This document shows, in pieces, positions 35,379-44,800 of a stretch of 64,000 nt of DNA. The position numbers and the translations under genes were made by a program. The stretch spans positions 45,083,313-45,147,312 of the forward strand of contig CM055106.1 in the NCBI GenBank assembly GCA_029204225.1. Direction: 5' to 3'. The first letter of the stretch is position 1. Each line of letters starts with the position of its first letter. Under the pieces are notes generated by a model. The model saw only the letters and a list, made by a program, of their open reading frames with translations. It searched no databases and was not told where the DNA came from. This DNA comes from Diphasiastrum complanatum. Lineage: Eukaryota > Streptophyta > Lycopodiopsida > Lycopodiales > Lycopodiaceae.

Positions 35379-36057
35379 TTGGATGAGTATACTAAAGATG
35401 TAGTTGTGACGCAAATTCTAGAAAGCTTATCAGATTCCAAAGTTGGAGAACAATCTTGTCACCAACTTAAAGACCAAATTTTGGTATATGACAATAAAAG
35501 AATAGTCCTAGTGCCAAATTCAAAGTTGATATCTCAGATTTTTTATAAAATACATTCGTCTTCTAGTGCTAGTCATTCAGAAATACTAAAGACCTATCAA
35601 AAAGTTAAAAGCCTTTTCAAATGGCAAGGAATGAAGCAAGATATCTACAAGTTGGTTAGGGAATGCACCTCCTGCCAAATCCATAAATCAGAACATGTGA
35701 AAGAAACCTAGGTTGTTACAACCACTATTGGTTCCTTCTCAACGATGGAAAAGTATCAGTATGGATTTCATCCCATCTCTTCCAACAACATTGGGAGGAT
35801 TCAATAAAATTTATGTGGTGGTGGACCGGCTAACGAAATATGCCCATTTCATCCCCTACAAGACTACTTATGGTGCAACACAGGTGGCACAACTATTTCT
35901 TAAAAATATTTTTAAATTGCATGGACTACCAAAGGAAATAGTATGTGATAGAGCTTCAAGATTTGCTAAACAGTTTTGGAAAGAGATAATAGAAAAGTTA
36001 AAGACCAAACTATGTTTGAGCACTGCATTTCACCTAGAGACTGATGGACAGACATAA
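35379..36057 (+). pseudogene. element D integrase (catalytic Glu replaced by stop)
   Basis: The HHCC zinc domain is at 35,550-35,690 (IHSSSSASHSEILK ... CTSCQIH). A stop at 35,710 separates it from the core. The core has MDFIPSLPTTLGG (first Asp), VVVDRLTKYAHFIP and VCDRASRFA (second Asp), then ETDGQT followed by TAA at 36,055-36,057. In this family the next residue is the catalytic Glu, so a GAA-to-TAA change hit the active-site codon itself. The enzyme is dead twice over. Confidence 0.88.
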
Positions 36058-36830
36058 AGGGTAAATCAATGGTTGGAATGTTAAGGCATTTTGTGGAAGA
36101 CCAACAAACAAAATGGATTGATTGGTTGCATTTAGCAGAATTCAGTTACAACTCAACACCCCACATGTCGATTGGAATGACACCATTTTATGCATTGTAT
36201 GGATGTGAACCTGCAATGCCAATTGAGATGGAGTTAGCAGACGTAACCGTGGCGGCAGTAGCAGATGAACTGCAGAACCTGCAAAATATCCTTAAGGAGA
36301 ATCAGGATCATATGCAAGAAGCTCAACAAAAGATAAAATATTACGCGGACAAACTTCGATCATTTAGGGAATTCCATGAAGGGGATTATGTGTACTTACG
36401 ATTACAGCCCTATCGCCAATCAGTATTAAAGAAAACCAAGAGCGAGAAGCTATCTCCACAATTCTATGGGCCATATCAAATCCTCAAAAGGGTGGGTGAA
36501 CTAGCATATGAACTGGACGTACCAACCATAACAAAAATGCATAACGTGTTCCATGTTAGCCTGTTGAAGAAACATATCAAAAAAAATGTTCAAACAGTGG
36601 TTGAACTACCACCAATCAATGAAGAGGGGAATTTGGAAGTAGAAATAGAGGCAGTAGTGGGTTACCGAGATAAAGAGTTACGAAATGGGAAGCGAATACA
36701 ACAATACCTGATCAAATAAAAAGGATTACCTCCGGAAGACAACACGTGGGAAGATCATTCCTACCTAAAGAGATGGCCTACAATTTTGGAGATAGTCAGA
36801 GGCCTTACGGAGCACGACACTTGACGAAAA
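36058..36830 (+). pseudogene. element D integrase C-terminus and chromodomain
   Basis: From 36,069: MLRHFVEDQQTKWIDWLHLA, EFSYNSTPHMSIGMTPFYAL and the GPY/F-like KLSPQFYGPYQILKRVGELA. At 36,655-36,780 comes a chromodomain-like tail: VGYRDKELRNGKRIQQYLIK, then a stop, then GLPPEDNTWEDHSYLK. Chromodomains of this kind steer integration to marked chromatin (family knowledge). The stop at 36,717-36,719 cuts the chromodomain in two. Confidence 0.85.
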
Positions 36831-36866
36831 ACTACATGGTCTTCATTTTTTAGGGCAAAAATGCTT

Positions 36867-36879
36867 AAAGTAGGGGAAA
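36867..36879 (+). other. polypurine tract of element D
   Basis: AAAGTAGGGGAAA lies directly before the 3' LTR. Confidence 0.85.
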
Positions 36880-37442
36880 TGTCATGTGTTGCATGTAATT
36901 AGCCCATGAGCTTACTAATAAATTGCCAAATATAGCCATGGAGTTAAATTAGATTAGAACTAGTCAATAGGATAGTTAATAAAGTGGTTCGAACAACCTC
37001 ACTATAATTGAGAATAGCGGAATTGTAATAATGGTTGTAAGGCCCAATTTAGCTATATAAGGTCCCAAACTTATAGTAGAGGCACAAATGACCACTATAA
37101 ATAGTTGAGGTTGTGTTAAATTTGGAGGCCTTTGTTCATTTTGTAATTTTGAGTTTTGAGAGATCTTGAAGCTTCTCTGGAGAGCTTTTTTGATGGAGAA
37201 AGTGGTTCATGTGCCTAAAATCACATGAGAGCTATGATCATGCTCTACAATCAGGCCCTTATCTTGTGAATGATCAATAATCATGAATAAAGATACCTTA
37301 TTTTGTCTATTTTGGTAAAGTTTTGTTACTTTTAGTTATCTTCTTTATTTTTGACTAGTTTTCTAGATTTCTTGCATTTCCATTGTAATTTGATGTTTAA
37401 TGAATGGATTAGATGTTTGAATGCTAAGGTTGGCACATGACA
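36880..37442 (+). repeat. 3' LTR of element D
   Basis: 563 bp, same ends as the 5' LTR. About 31 differences from it by hand count, chiefly C/T and G/A. Confidence 0.93.
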
Positions 37443-39335
37443 AGCTTCCATCAATGTACGATTTCTTCGTTCAGCTATGGCATTGTGTTGAGGTGTGTAT
37501 GATGCAGTCTTAGTATGCATAATACCTCGATCAGAATAGTAAGCTTTGAATTCGTTGGAAATGTACTCACGTCCACGATCTGTCCGAATCTGTTTCAACT
37601 TATTGCATGTCTGCTTCTCACCCAATTCGTATACTCAACGAATTTCTTGAAAGTTTCAGATTTTGTATGAATAAAGTATACTACAGCGAACTTGTTGAAG
37701 TCATCAATAAATGTAATGAAGTAATTTGCATCACCTAACGACAATACTCCGAATGATCCACAAATATATGAATGCACAATTTCAAGTACCTTAGTTTTTT
37801 TATAAACATCCTTATTGAAAGGTGTTCTAGTCATTTTGTTTTTAAGACGGGATTCGCAGGTAGTTCGAATATCTCTACTTTTGATTTCGACTCCTTGAAT
37901 TCTCTAACTTTTGTTGTCTTGGTACAAGGCTTCCATGTTCATGTGATATAGCCTCTTGTGCCACATCATATCTGTTGATTCCTGAGTTTGATTGACTTGT
38001 TCGATTATGGTTCAAATGTTCAGGTGATATAGATTTCCTTCTCTATTGTCTTTGGCAACCAAGTTATCTGAATCTTCCTCGAACAGTTTACAAGAGTTCT
38101 TTGTGAAGGTTACTGACATGCCTGTATCGACTATCTTAGCTACGGATAGAAGATCTTGGTCAAGAGTAGAGACACAGAGAACTTCCTCCAGTTTCTTGTC
38201 TCCTTGATTCGTGTCCAGCCATAGTACACCAGTTCCATCAACCACATGTTTAGAACCGTCTCCAAGTATAATGAATCTCAAATAGTTTGTCTTCTTGTAC
38301 TCAGACAATATTTGTTTTGAGAAAACAAATGTGAGGTGGCCCCCGAATCAAGTACTACTTCTCGAATTGAATTAGATGAATAGCATAGATCAGCACTAAC
38401 ATAAGCTATTGAGTTCCTTGTTGTCTTATCTTCTATTGCTCTGGAGCATTCTGCTTTGTCTTCGACATAGTTTGAATCTGAAGGTTCACTTCGATTCTGC
38501 TCCCTTTTGTTTTTGGCATTCTGATAACAGTCTACTGCTGCATGACCTCGTTTATGACAATGAATACATTCAATCTTTGGATTTAACCAACACTTTCTTC
38601 TGTGTAACCTGATCTTCTGCATCTGTTGCAAATCTTCTTATCACCAAATTTCTTCAGTTGTTTATTAGATTGTTATTCATTTATATTAGACTCATTCTTT
38701 TTAGACGACTCCCTCTTAAAATTAGACTTCTTAGAAGATTTATTCTTCTGAGTAAATAGAGCATTTTCGGAATCACCATTATCGCCATAGCGTTCACGAG
38801 CTTCTATTTCTTCTTTGACTCCATGTATTGCCTTTTGAAGTGTCATTGTCGCATCTTTTGCCAATAAGATTCGAGTTGTGTGGAATGACTTGGGTAAGGC
38901 TCGAAGAAAATAACTCAGCTGTTTTTCCTTTATAATTGTATCTTCTGCACCAAAATTCTGTAAGGAAATAAACAGATCTTTAATCTTTCGCACGAATGTG
39001 TTCAGGTCTTTGTCGTCCCACTGTAGGTAAGTTAATTGGTCTTCCAAGAACATGATCTGATTACGAGATTGAGTCTCATTCTTGGTTTGCAATTCTTCTC
39101 ATAAATCTTTTGCGTTCAAAATTGATGTAAGATCTAACATTATATTGTCATGCACTGAAGACGCAATAATTGCTATAGCTTTGTCATTTTTCATACTCCA
39201 TTCTTGAAGTTCTTTACCAGGAGTAGCTATTGGCTTATCCTCAATTGGTTCTACCCATTGCCATAGACCTTCACCCTGCAATAAGAGTGAAGTCTTTAAT
39301 TTCCAAATCAAATAGCTCAAACCTTCTGGATCCAA
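37443..39335 (-). pseudogene. copia C gag, protease and integrase (5' half)
   Basis: Minus strand, reading down from 39,335: gag start LSYLIWKLKTSLLLQGEGLW, the gag body (39,092-38,673, FLRALPKSFHTTRILLA), the zinc knuckle CIHCHKRGHAAVDC at about 38,560 (exact CX2CX4HX4C), the protease active site VLDSGATSHLFS (about 38,360), the protease end and GNLYHLNI (38,020), then integrase: FITFIDDFNKFAVVYFIHTK (37,730), QIRTDRGREYISNEF (37,590), TPQHNAIAERRNRTLMEA (37,490). It is cut at MEA by element D. The integrase C-terminus expected between here and 30,745 is missing. Frames are broken several times. Confidence 0.9.
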
Positions 39336-39511
39336 GATCGTAGTAATCTACACTTGAATATTGATGATCGACGACATCTTCTAATTTTCTAAATCACTCC
39401 AGATAGCGGCTTTGCTGATGGATGTATGAAGAATGCTGAGAGGGATACGAAAATAGTACTGTATCGATGCTAATTCGTTCTAATATTACTATATCAGTTT
39501 TAAACCTTGTA
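39336..39511 (-). other. copia C leader
   Basis: Short non-coding stretch between the primer-binding site and the gag start, read on the minus strand. Confidence 0.6.
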
Positions 39512-39524
39512 CGCTCTGATACCG
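39512..39524 (-). other. copia C primer-binding site
   Basis: The minus strand reads CGGTATCAGAGCG, one base off the tRNA-Met complement at each end, next to the LTR end TTACA. Confidence 0.82.
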
Positions 39525-39525
39525 C

Positions 39526-40130
39526 TGTAAGAAAAATAGTAATTATTCTTCCACAGAGAATACTATTAAAGTTCAAATAAGTTAAACAGTATTAGTGTCT
39601 TCAATCGTGTTTATATCTGATCTATGTACTAATAGAACAGTTTTTGCTTTGATTGAATTTGTGTGCGGAAATAATATGCGGAATTAAAAGACAACTTAAG
39701 ACAATTTTAGATAATAAGAAACTATTGAAAAAAAAATGAATATTTATAATTTTGAATCTGAATCGGTATACATCTCTTGTTGTCTTGTCTCAATGTTGTG
39801 TCTCTGGTTGAATGAGTTAGTTACAACGAGTAGTGCACATGTATTTATAATGCTACAGTTATATACCTTCGCCAACCCTCTAGATGATCTTAAAATGTCA
39901 AAATTAGGCTGTCCATAGGTTCAGATTGTGTTAAAAAGCATTTATGACAGTACCTGGGCGAAGGACCCTCCTGGGCGAAGGTTCATCCTTCGCCAGCCCT
40001 GGAAAATGTTCGCCTGATAGGTTCAGATCCCTAGAAACCTTCGTCGAGATTTTCATAGCCTATTTTTACAGTACTGTACATGCTTGCAAATTTTTGTTCA
40101 GAACTGATCAGTCCAACTACTATTTAGTGT
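39526..40130 (-). repeat. copia C 5' LTR (outer end approximate)
   Basis: Begins TGTAAGAAAAATAG on the plus strand next to the primer-binding site. It contains at least five CTTCGCC/GGCGAAG words between 39,867 and 40,030. The outer end near 40,110-40,140 could not be fixed, and no matching 3' LTR was found below 28,893. Confidence 0.6.
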
Positions 40131-40243
40131 AATGGACCCACCAAATTCACCTATAAGTTGGCTGAATTCGATTCATTCCTCACTTGTGCTAGCGAAGCTC
40201 TTGCGAATTTTTCTTGTGACCAAAGCCTTCCAAATTTTTTGCA

Positions 40244-42628
40244 TTGCCTTCTGATACATTCTCACGCGGTTATAATTTCTTTCTGATCATCATATCTTCT
40301 ACCGATACTTCTCAGTCTCCGCGCTATACTATCCATCGTGATGTCCCATCTGCAACGGACATCATGATTCTTTCTAGCACAAGCATGGTCACTCAATGGA
40401 TGACCCTTGTGGAGCCTCTACTTACTACAATGGGTATTCATGAGAGAGCCTTTTCGGGACGCATCAATATGAATTTCATCACTCTTGCCTTCAGTACGTG
40501 GAAGGAAGAGAAATCCAAGTTTTACATCACCTTCCAAGGAGCCACACACAAGGTGCGCGTCACTGAGGCCGCACTTGCAGCTATAGGAATCTCATCCGGT
40601 ACGCACGCCTCACCCAATCACAAGCAAGCCAAACAGGCCATCAAGCCATACATTGACCTCACCAACGATCTACATTGGACTAATGATGGTTACCTTCTGG
40701 AAGCCATCACTGAGCCTTCTATCCACGTCGCTGCCCAATTGTTGAATCATTTCCTGATGGTTGGCAACCTCAGGAAAGACCGCATCATCTCAAATCCTTC
40801 ACATGATAGTGGAGTCCCACATCAAGTTGGCCAAAGCTCCTCTTGAACCATATAACTGGTTCAAGAATGTTTCTGGTGAGCTCAAGCGAGCTATTAAGGC
40901 CAATACAAAGCAGCAGTTCGTCGCTAGCTCTCTATTGTCCCTCTATTGGCCACTGAAATCTTTGAAATGCCTCAGAGCCCAGCACCCTTTGTACCCCAAT
41001 CCCCTGGAAGAGGATTCGGGCATATCCATGAAGCTACTGTTGGTGTCGAAGATGCCAGTCATCAACCACCCACACAAGGTAGCCCAGCCACACTTCGGGT
41101 CGACACAGCTGTCAAGTCACCAAAGCAGTTCGACGCCACGGTGCCTGAAGGGTTTGAAGACGAGGATATTTTTTAAGAAGAAGAGACTTTGGCACCTATT
41201 CCACGCCTACCACGGACAGTACCATCGGGGTCTCCTGCTGCTGCCACCTCCATGATTGTCGATTCTGGTGATGCTCTCGGGTTAGTTTCAAGCCTTGGGC
41301 AAGTGATCCAGTCTATGCTGGATAAAAAAAAGGAAATGGAGCAGAGGATCTCTGTTTTAGGATCTGAAAACACTCTGATCAGCCAAAAAATTGTCCAACT
41401 GGATCGAGAGGTGAAGATAGCCAAGCAACATGAAGAAAAGGCTGAAAGCGAAAAGACATTGGCCCAGCAACAAGCTGATCGCTTGGAAACCTACATCAGC
41501 TCCCTACAAAATGCCCTGACAACCGCATAGGATCAGGTAGATAAGGCAGTGCAAGATGCCAAGCAATAGGTGCAGCTGCTGAAGGGCCAATTACAAATGG
41601 CCGAACAAGATCGCACACAGCTTCAAGGTGAATTGGATGCGACCACCCTTGAGCGTGATGCGTATCTGCAAACACAAATACCCAATCATCCGGTCACACC
41701 GACGGAGATTGCATATTTGTTCAAGAAAGTGGAAACATACAAAGTGGCCCTTCAGGGATTCCAAGGCCACTTTGATAGGTTCAAAGGAGCAGCTTCAACC
41801 GAGTTGAAAAAGGCAAAAGAGACCATCAACGTCTATGAAAAAGCCGTTGCTCAAGTATTGGAAGCCGGACCACAAATCCCCATCCCGGTCATGCCGCAAT
41901 TCTCCCCTTCGTGCCAAGAAGTTGTACATATGGATACATGGGTTGATTCGAGCATGGACCAGGGGGGGGCTCTAGATCTAGCAGATCAACCGCCAACTAT
42001 ACCGGCAGTACAAGCGGGTCCATCCTCATCAAGGACAGGCCATTTATTCAGAAGGCCCATCAGCGTCGAGGACCAGATCCAAACCTTCTTAAAGCAGCAT
42101 CCACATGAGTCCTTGCGTGGTGGATGGGTTCTCAAATTTGAGACCTCCGAGATCGACGCCGACAAAGAATTGGACAAACTTGCACTAGGAGAGTAGTCGG
42201 CATGGAGAATCACGATTTTTGAGAAAACTCCATAATCAATTAGGAGTTACGTCGCCAGCCCTTGCCAGTTGCGGGTAGATTCTTATTACGTGCCAATGTC
42301 GTGAAGACAAAAATGGAAAGATTTGGGATTGGCTATGGATAAAATCACCATCCATATGCCCAATTGGCCGATCATCCACCAGGCTTACAGTTGGAATATT
42401 TCAGTGGATTTCCACCAGGCCTTAGAAGCATATCAGAGAGAGTATGTCCACTCTCCGGATCCAACAGTGCGACAATTGACAATGTTTGCAAAAGATCTAA
42501 CTCTGTTGGCGTCAGTGGCAACCAGATTTCCGTGCGGCTATGATGGGAGGCTCTTGGAAATCCCACTTCACCTCATGGACAACTTCCAAGTGGATTGTCG
42601 GAGCCCACCGTTGTTTTCTGCCGCATAA
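40244..42628 (+). pseudogene. post-integrase extra ORF of family A-like element (coiled-coil protein)
   Basis: A long, several times interrupted coding stretch. Part 1 (40,244-40,920; first ATG in frame at 40,367) reads MVTQWMTLVEPLL, FYITFQGATHKVRVTEAAL and NDGYLLEAITEPSIHVAAQL. After a shift come EPYNWFKNVSGELKRAI and a Pro/Ser-rich stretch. Part 2 (41,190-42,196) is a strong heptad coiled coil: KKKEMEQRISVLGSENTLI, KAESEKTLAQQQADRLE. A last frame at 42,323-42,628 ends near the polypurine tract. Part 1 is homologous to 56,750-57,150, which follows a family A integrase. The FxGxxxxVxxxxLxxxGI pattern resembles plant transposon-protein domains found in Athila-type ORFs (inference). Its role is unknown. 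Confidence 0.68.
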
Positions 42629-42753
42629 TTTGGATTGCACGCCTTGACTTTATGGAGAAGGTGCAGTATCATTTAATTAAGATTCGGCGCGAAGCCAATA
42701 AAAGTCCCCAATAACTGCATATCGCAGGTGTCGTGGGACCGCCACCAGTTTTG

Positions 42754-42765
42754 GTGGGGGATATT
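42754..42765 (+). other. polypurine tract
   Basis: GGTGGGGGATA lies directly before TGTTGGAGGG, the presumed LTR start, and after the extra ORF. It places that ORF between integrase and the 3' LTR. Confidence 0.65.
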
Positions 42766-42766
42766 G

Positions 42767-43400
42767 TTGGAGGGTTTGCGCATCCCAAGGCAACCCTAAC
42801 CCTAGTTAATAAGTGAGAGGGATTTGGCACCCTGTGTGTGTAAGTCCAACCCGATGATCACATAGTTATTTGATTGATTAGTTAAAAGTTAATAAAGGAC
42901 TTTAGGCCTTTTTGCGGGACTTTTAATATCGTAGGGCCCAAATGTCAAGTGAGTGAATAAAGTTGGGTTTCCCTCCAATTTTGATGGTTCCCACACTTTT
43001 TTAAATTTGAATAAAAAGAGAGGCAAGACTGGACCAATAGGATTCGAGGCCAGGGTCCTCCTCTCTACTATAAAAAGGGACCAACTCGAGTTGCTCCTCA
43101 TGTTCATTTCCTCATTTCAATAAAGCAGATTGGTTCTCTTTAGAAATGGATTGATGAATGTCCTTGCTCTTTCTCTCTTTTCCTCCATTTCTCATGCTTT
43201 CTTTGTATTTGCTAATTATTGGATCTGATCATTATTGGGATTGCTATTTCTTATGCTTTTTGTGAGAGAGAAAGGGAGAGAGAGAAGAGTAAGTTTCTAT
43301 CATTGTTGTGGATTTAGGGTTAATGAAAGTAGGGTTAATGGATGTAGTGTTAATGCTTAGTGTTAATGGATGTTAGTGTTAGATCCTCCATTCATGTTGA
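42767..43400 (+). repeat. 3' LTR of the 40-kb family A-like element (right end approximate)
   Basis: Starts TGTTGGAGGGTTTGCGC. It has a clear TATA box (CTACTATAAAAAGGG, about 43,064-43,078) and AATAAAG words at 42,890, 42,956 and 43,120. The right end is uncertain because other repeat sequence starts near 43,400. Confidence 0.6.
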
Positions 43401-44160
43401 AATCTGAACTATACTATCGCTCTCATGGGAACCTCCGCGTGACAACTAACTCCGTCTCTTTGATGCTAGATTGACTAGATCTTGGATTCAGGTTAGGCAA
43501 GGAAAGAAACCCACTACAAAGCTGTTCATCCTGTATTTCAGGTAATTCACTCACCATCGTAGCTGGATCTGATGCAGATCTTTCCACTGATTTGGTCTGC
43601 GAGGGTTCTCTTGTGCAAGGGTTGGCTATGCGAGGGTTCTTTAGCTGTTTTTGCAGATAAAAAACATGATATTTCTCATATCCTTGGGAAGTAACTCTTG
43701 CAAGGCTCACAGTAGCTGGATCTGGGTCAGATCTCACTATAGAATTCTCTACGAGAGTTAACTCTCGCAAGAAGTGAAAATGTCATTGTTTGCGAGAGTT
43801 CAAAACCACTTTTTTGGCTTGATCTTCACCTTCAGAGGGCTCTACGAGAGTTCTTATGAAGATTTGGATTTTTTTTGGATTTTTTCAAGGGTTTTTTGAA
43901 TTTTTTATGATTTTTCTCTGATTTTTACAATCTGATTGGAACTAACTCTCGCAGGCTTCTATGCAGGTCTAGGACAATACCCTGGAGCTGCTGCCAATCA
44001 TGCAAGGGTTAATTCACAATGGTTCTGGAGATATAAAAATCTGATGAGATTTCAGACTCTTTTTCCCTCCAAAAATGCAGATTGGTGTGTTTTTTGGGTT
44101 TTTTGACTGGTTGGTTTGGGTTTCAACACAACAATAGCATAAGCAAGATTGATTAGCAAA
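43401..44160. repeat. family A leader-like segment with GCGAGAGTT motif cluster
   Basis: 43,550-43,650 matches plus-strand 10,990-11,110. Between 43,600 and 43,990 the words TGCGAGGGTT, ACGAGAGTT and AACTCTCGCA occur about ten times in both orientations, including a TACGAGAGTTAACTCTCGCA palindrome near 43,751. No protein is encoded. Confidence 0.5.
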
Positions 44161-44319
44161 TGAAGATGCTTGGGACACCACAAAAGCTTCTGGAAAATTT
44201 AAAAGTTCTTACCAAGTTCACATAGCATAACGAGCAATAAGACATCAAAAATTATAAAGCTGAATATACCAATAGCCACATCCATATAGTGGTAGCTCGA
44301 GTTCCTATTCAATGTGGTG

Positions 44320-44800
44320 ACCTCTAGAAATGATTGGATCCATGATTTGCATGTCATAATTTGATTGGACATGAAAAGCCAATAGGATGAGGATTTTGGC
44401 TTATGGTGCACCACTTGCAATTTTGACCTACAATCTAGGACATGTGTCAATACCTAATGGAATCAAGATGGATGTCTTTTGCCAATGCCTAATCATGCAT
44501 TTGATTTATATAAGGCATGAGGAGATTGAGGTCCAACCTCATGATGACACTTGGCATGCTTCTACATGACTAGCTTTTGTCTAGTTTTACATTGCTTAAT
44601 AAAACAAGCTATTTTAGTAGGCCTAGTATTCACACGTGAGAACATGCTCTGCACATGTGTGATTTACATATGTACGTGAAAATGTAAAATGATCAAGCTA
44701 GATTTTGCATAATCTTCACACACACATGTGATATTGACATATGTACATGAAAGTGAGAATTCATCAAGTTATTATTTGCATATTCTTCACATAGGAGCCA
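44320..44800 (-). repeat. diverged family N LTR fragment
   Basis: 44,630-44,730 aligns with 3,290-3,380 of family N: CACACGTG(A/G)GAACA(T/G)GCTC, then CACATGTGT, CATGA/GTGAAA-like words, GATCAAGC and CATAATCTTCACAC. The last ~70 bp (from CACATGTGTGATTTACATATG) are repeated in tandem up to 44,795. TTTATATAAGGCATG at about 44,500 may be a TATA box. Confidence 0.55.

Larger units (their letters stand above)
30756..37442 (+). mobile_element. chromovirus-type Ty3/gypsy element D
   Basis: This is a 6.7-kb element inserted in copia C. It has both LTRs, a tRNA-Met-type primer-binding site, a polypurine tract and the domain order gag(C-term)-protease-RT-RNase H-integrase-chromodomain. The LTRs differ by about 31 of ~563 positions (hand count, about 5%, mostly transitions), so the insertion is not recent. 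Flanks are AGATT (30,751-30,755) and AGCTT (37,443-37,447), an imperfect target duplication. The N-terminal gag is missing and the pol frame is broken, so it is inactive. Confidence 0.9.
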
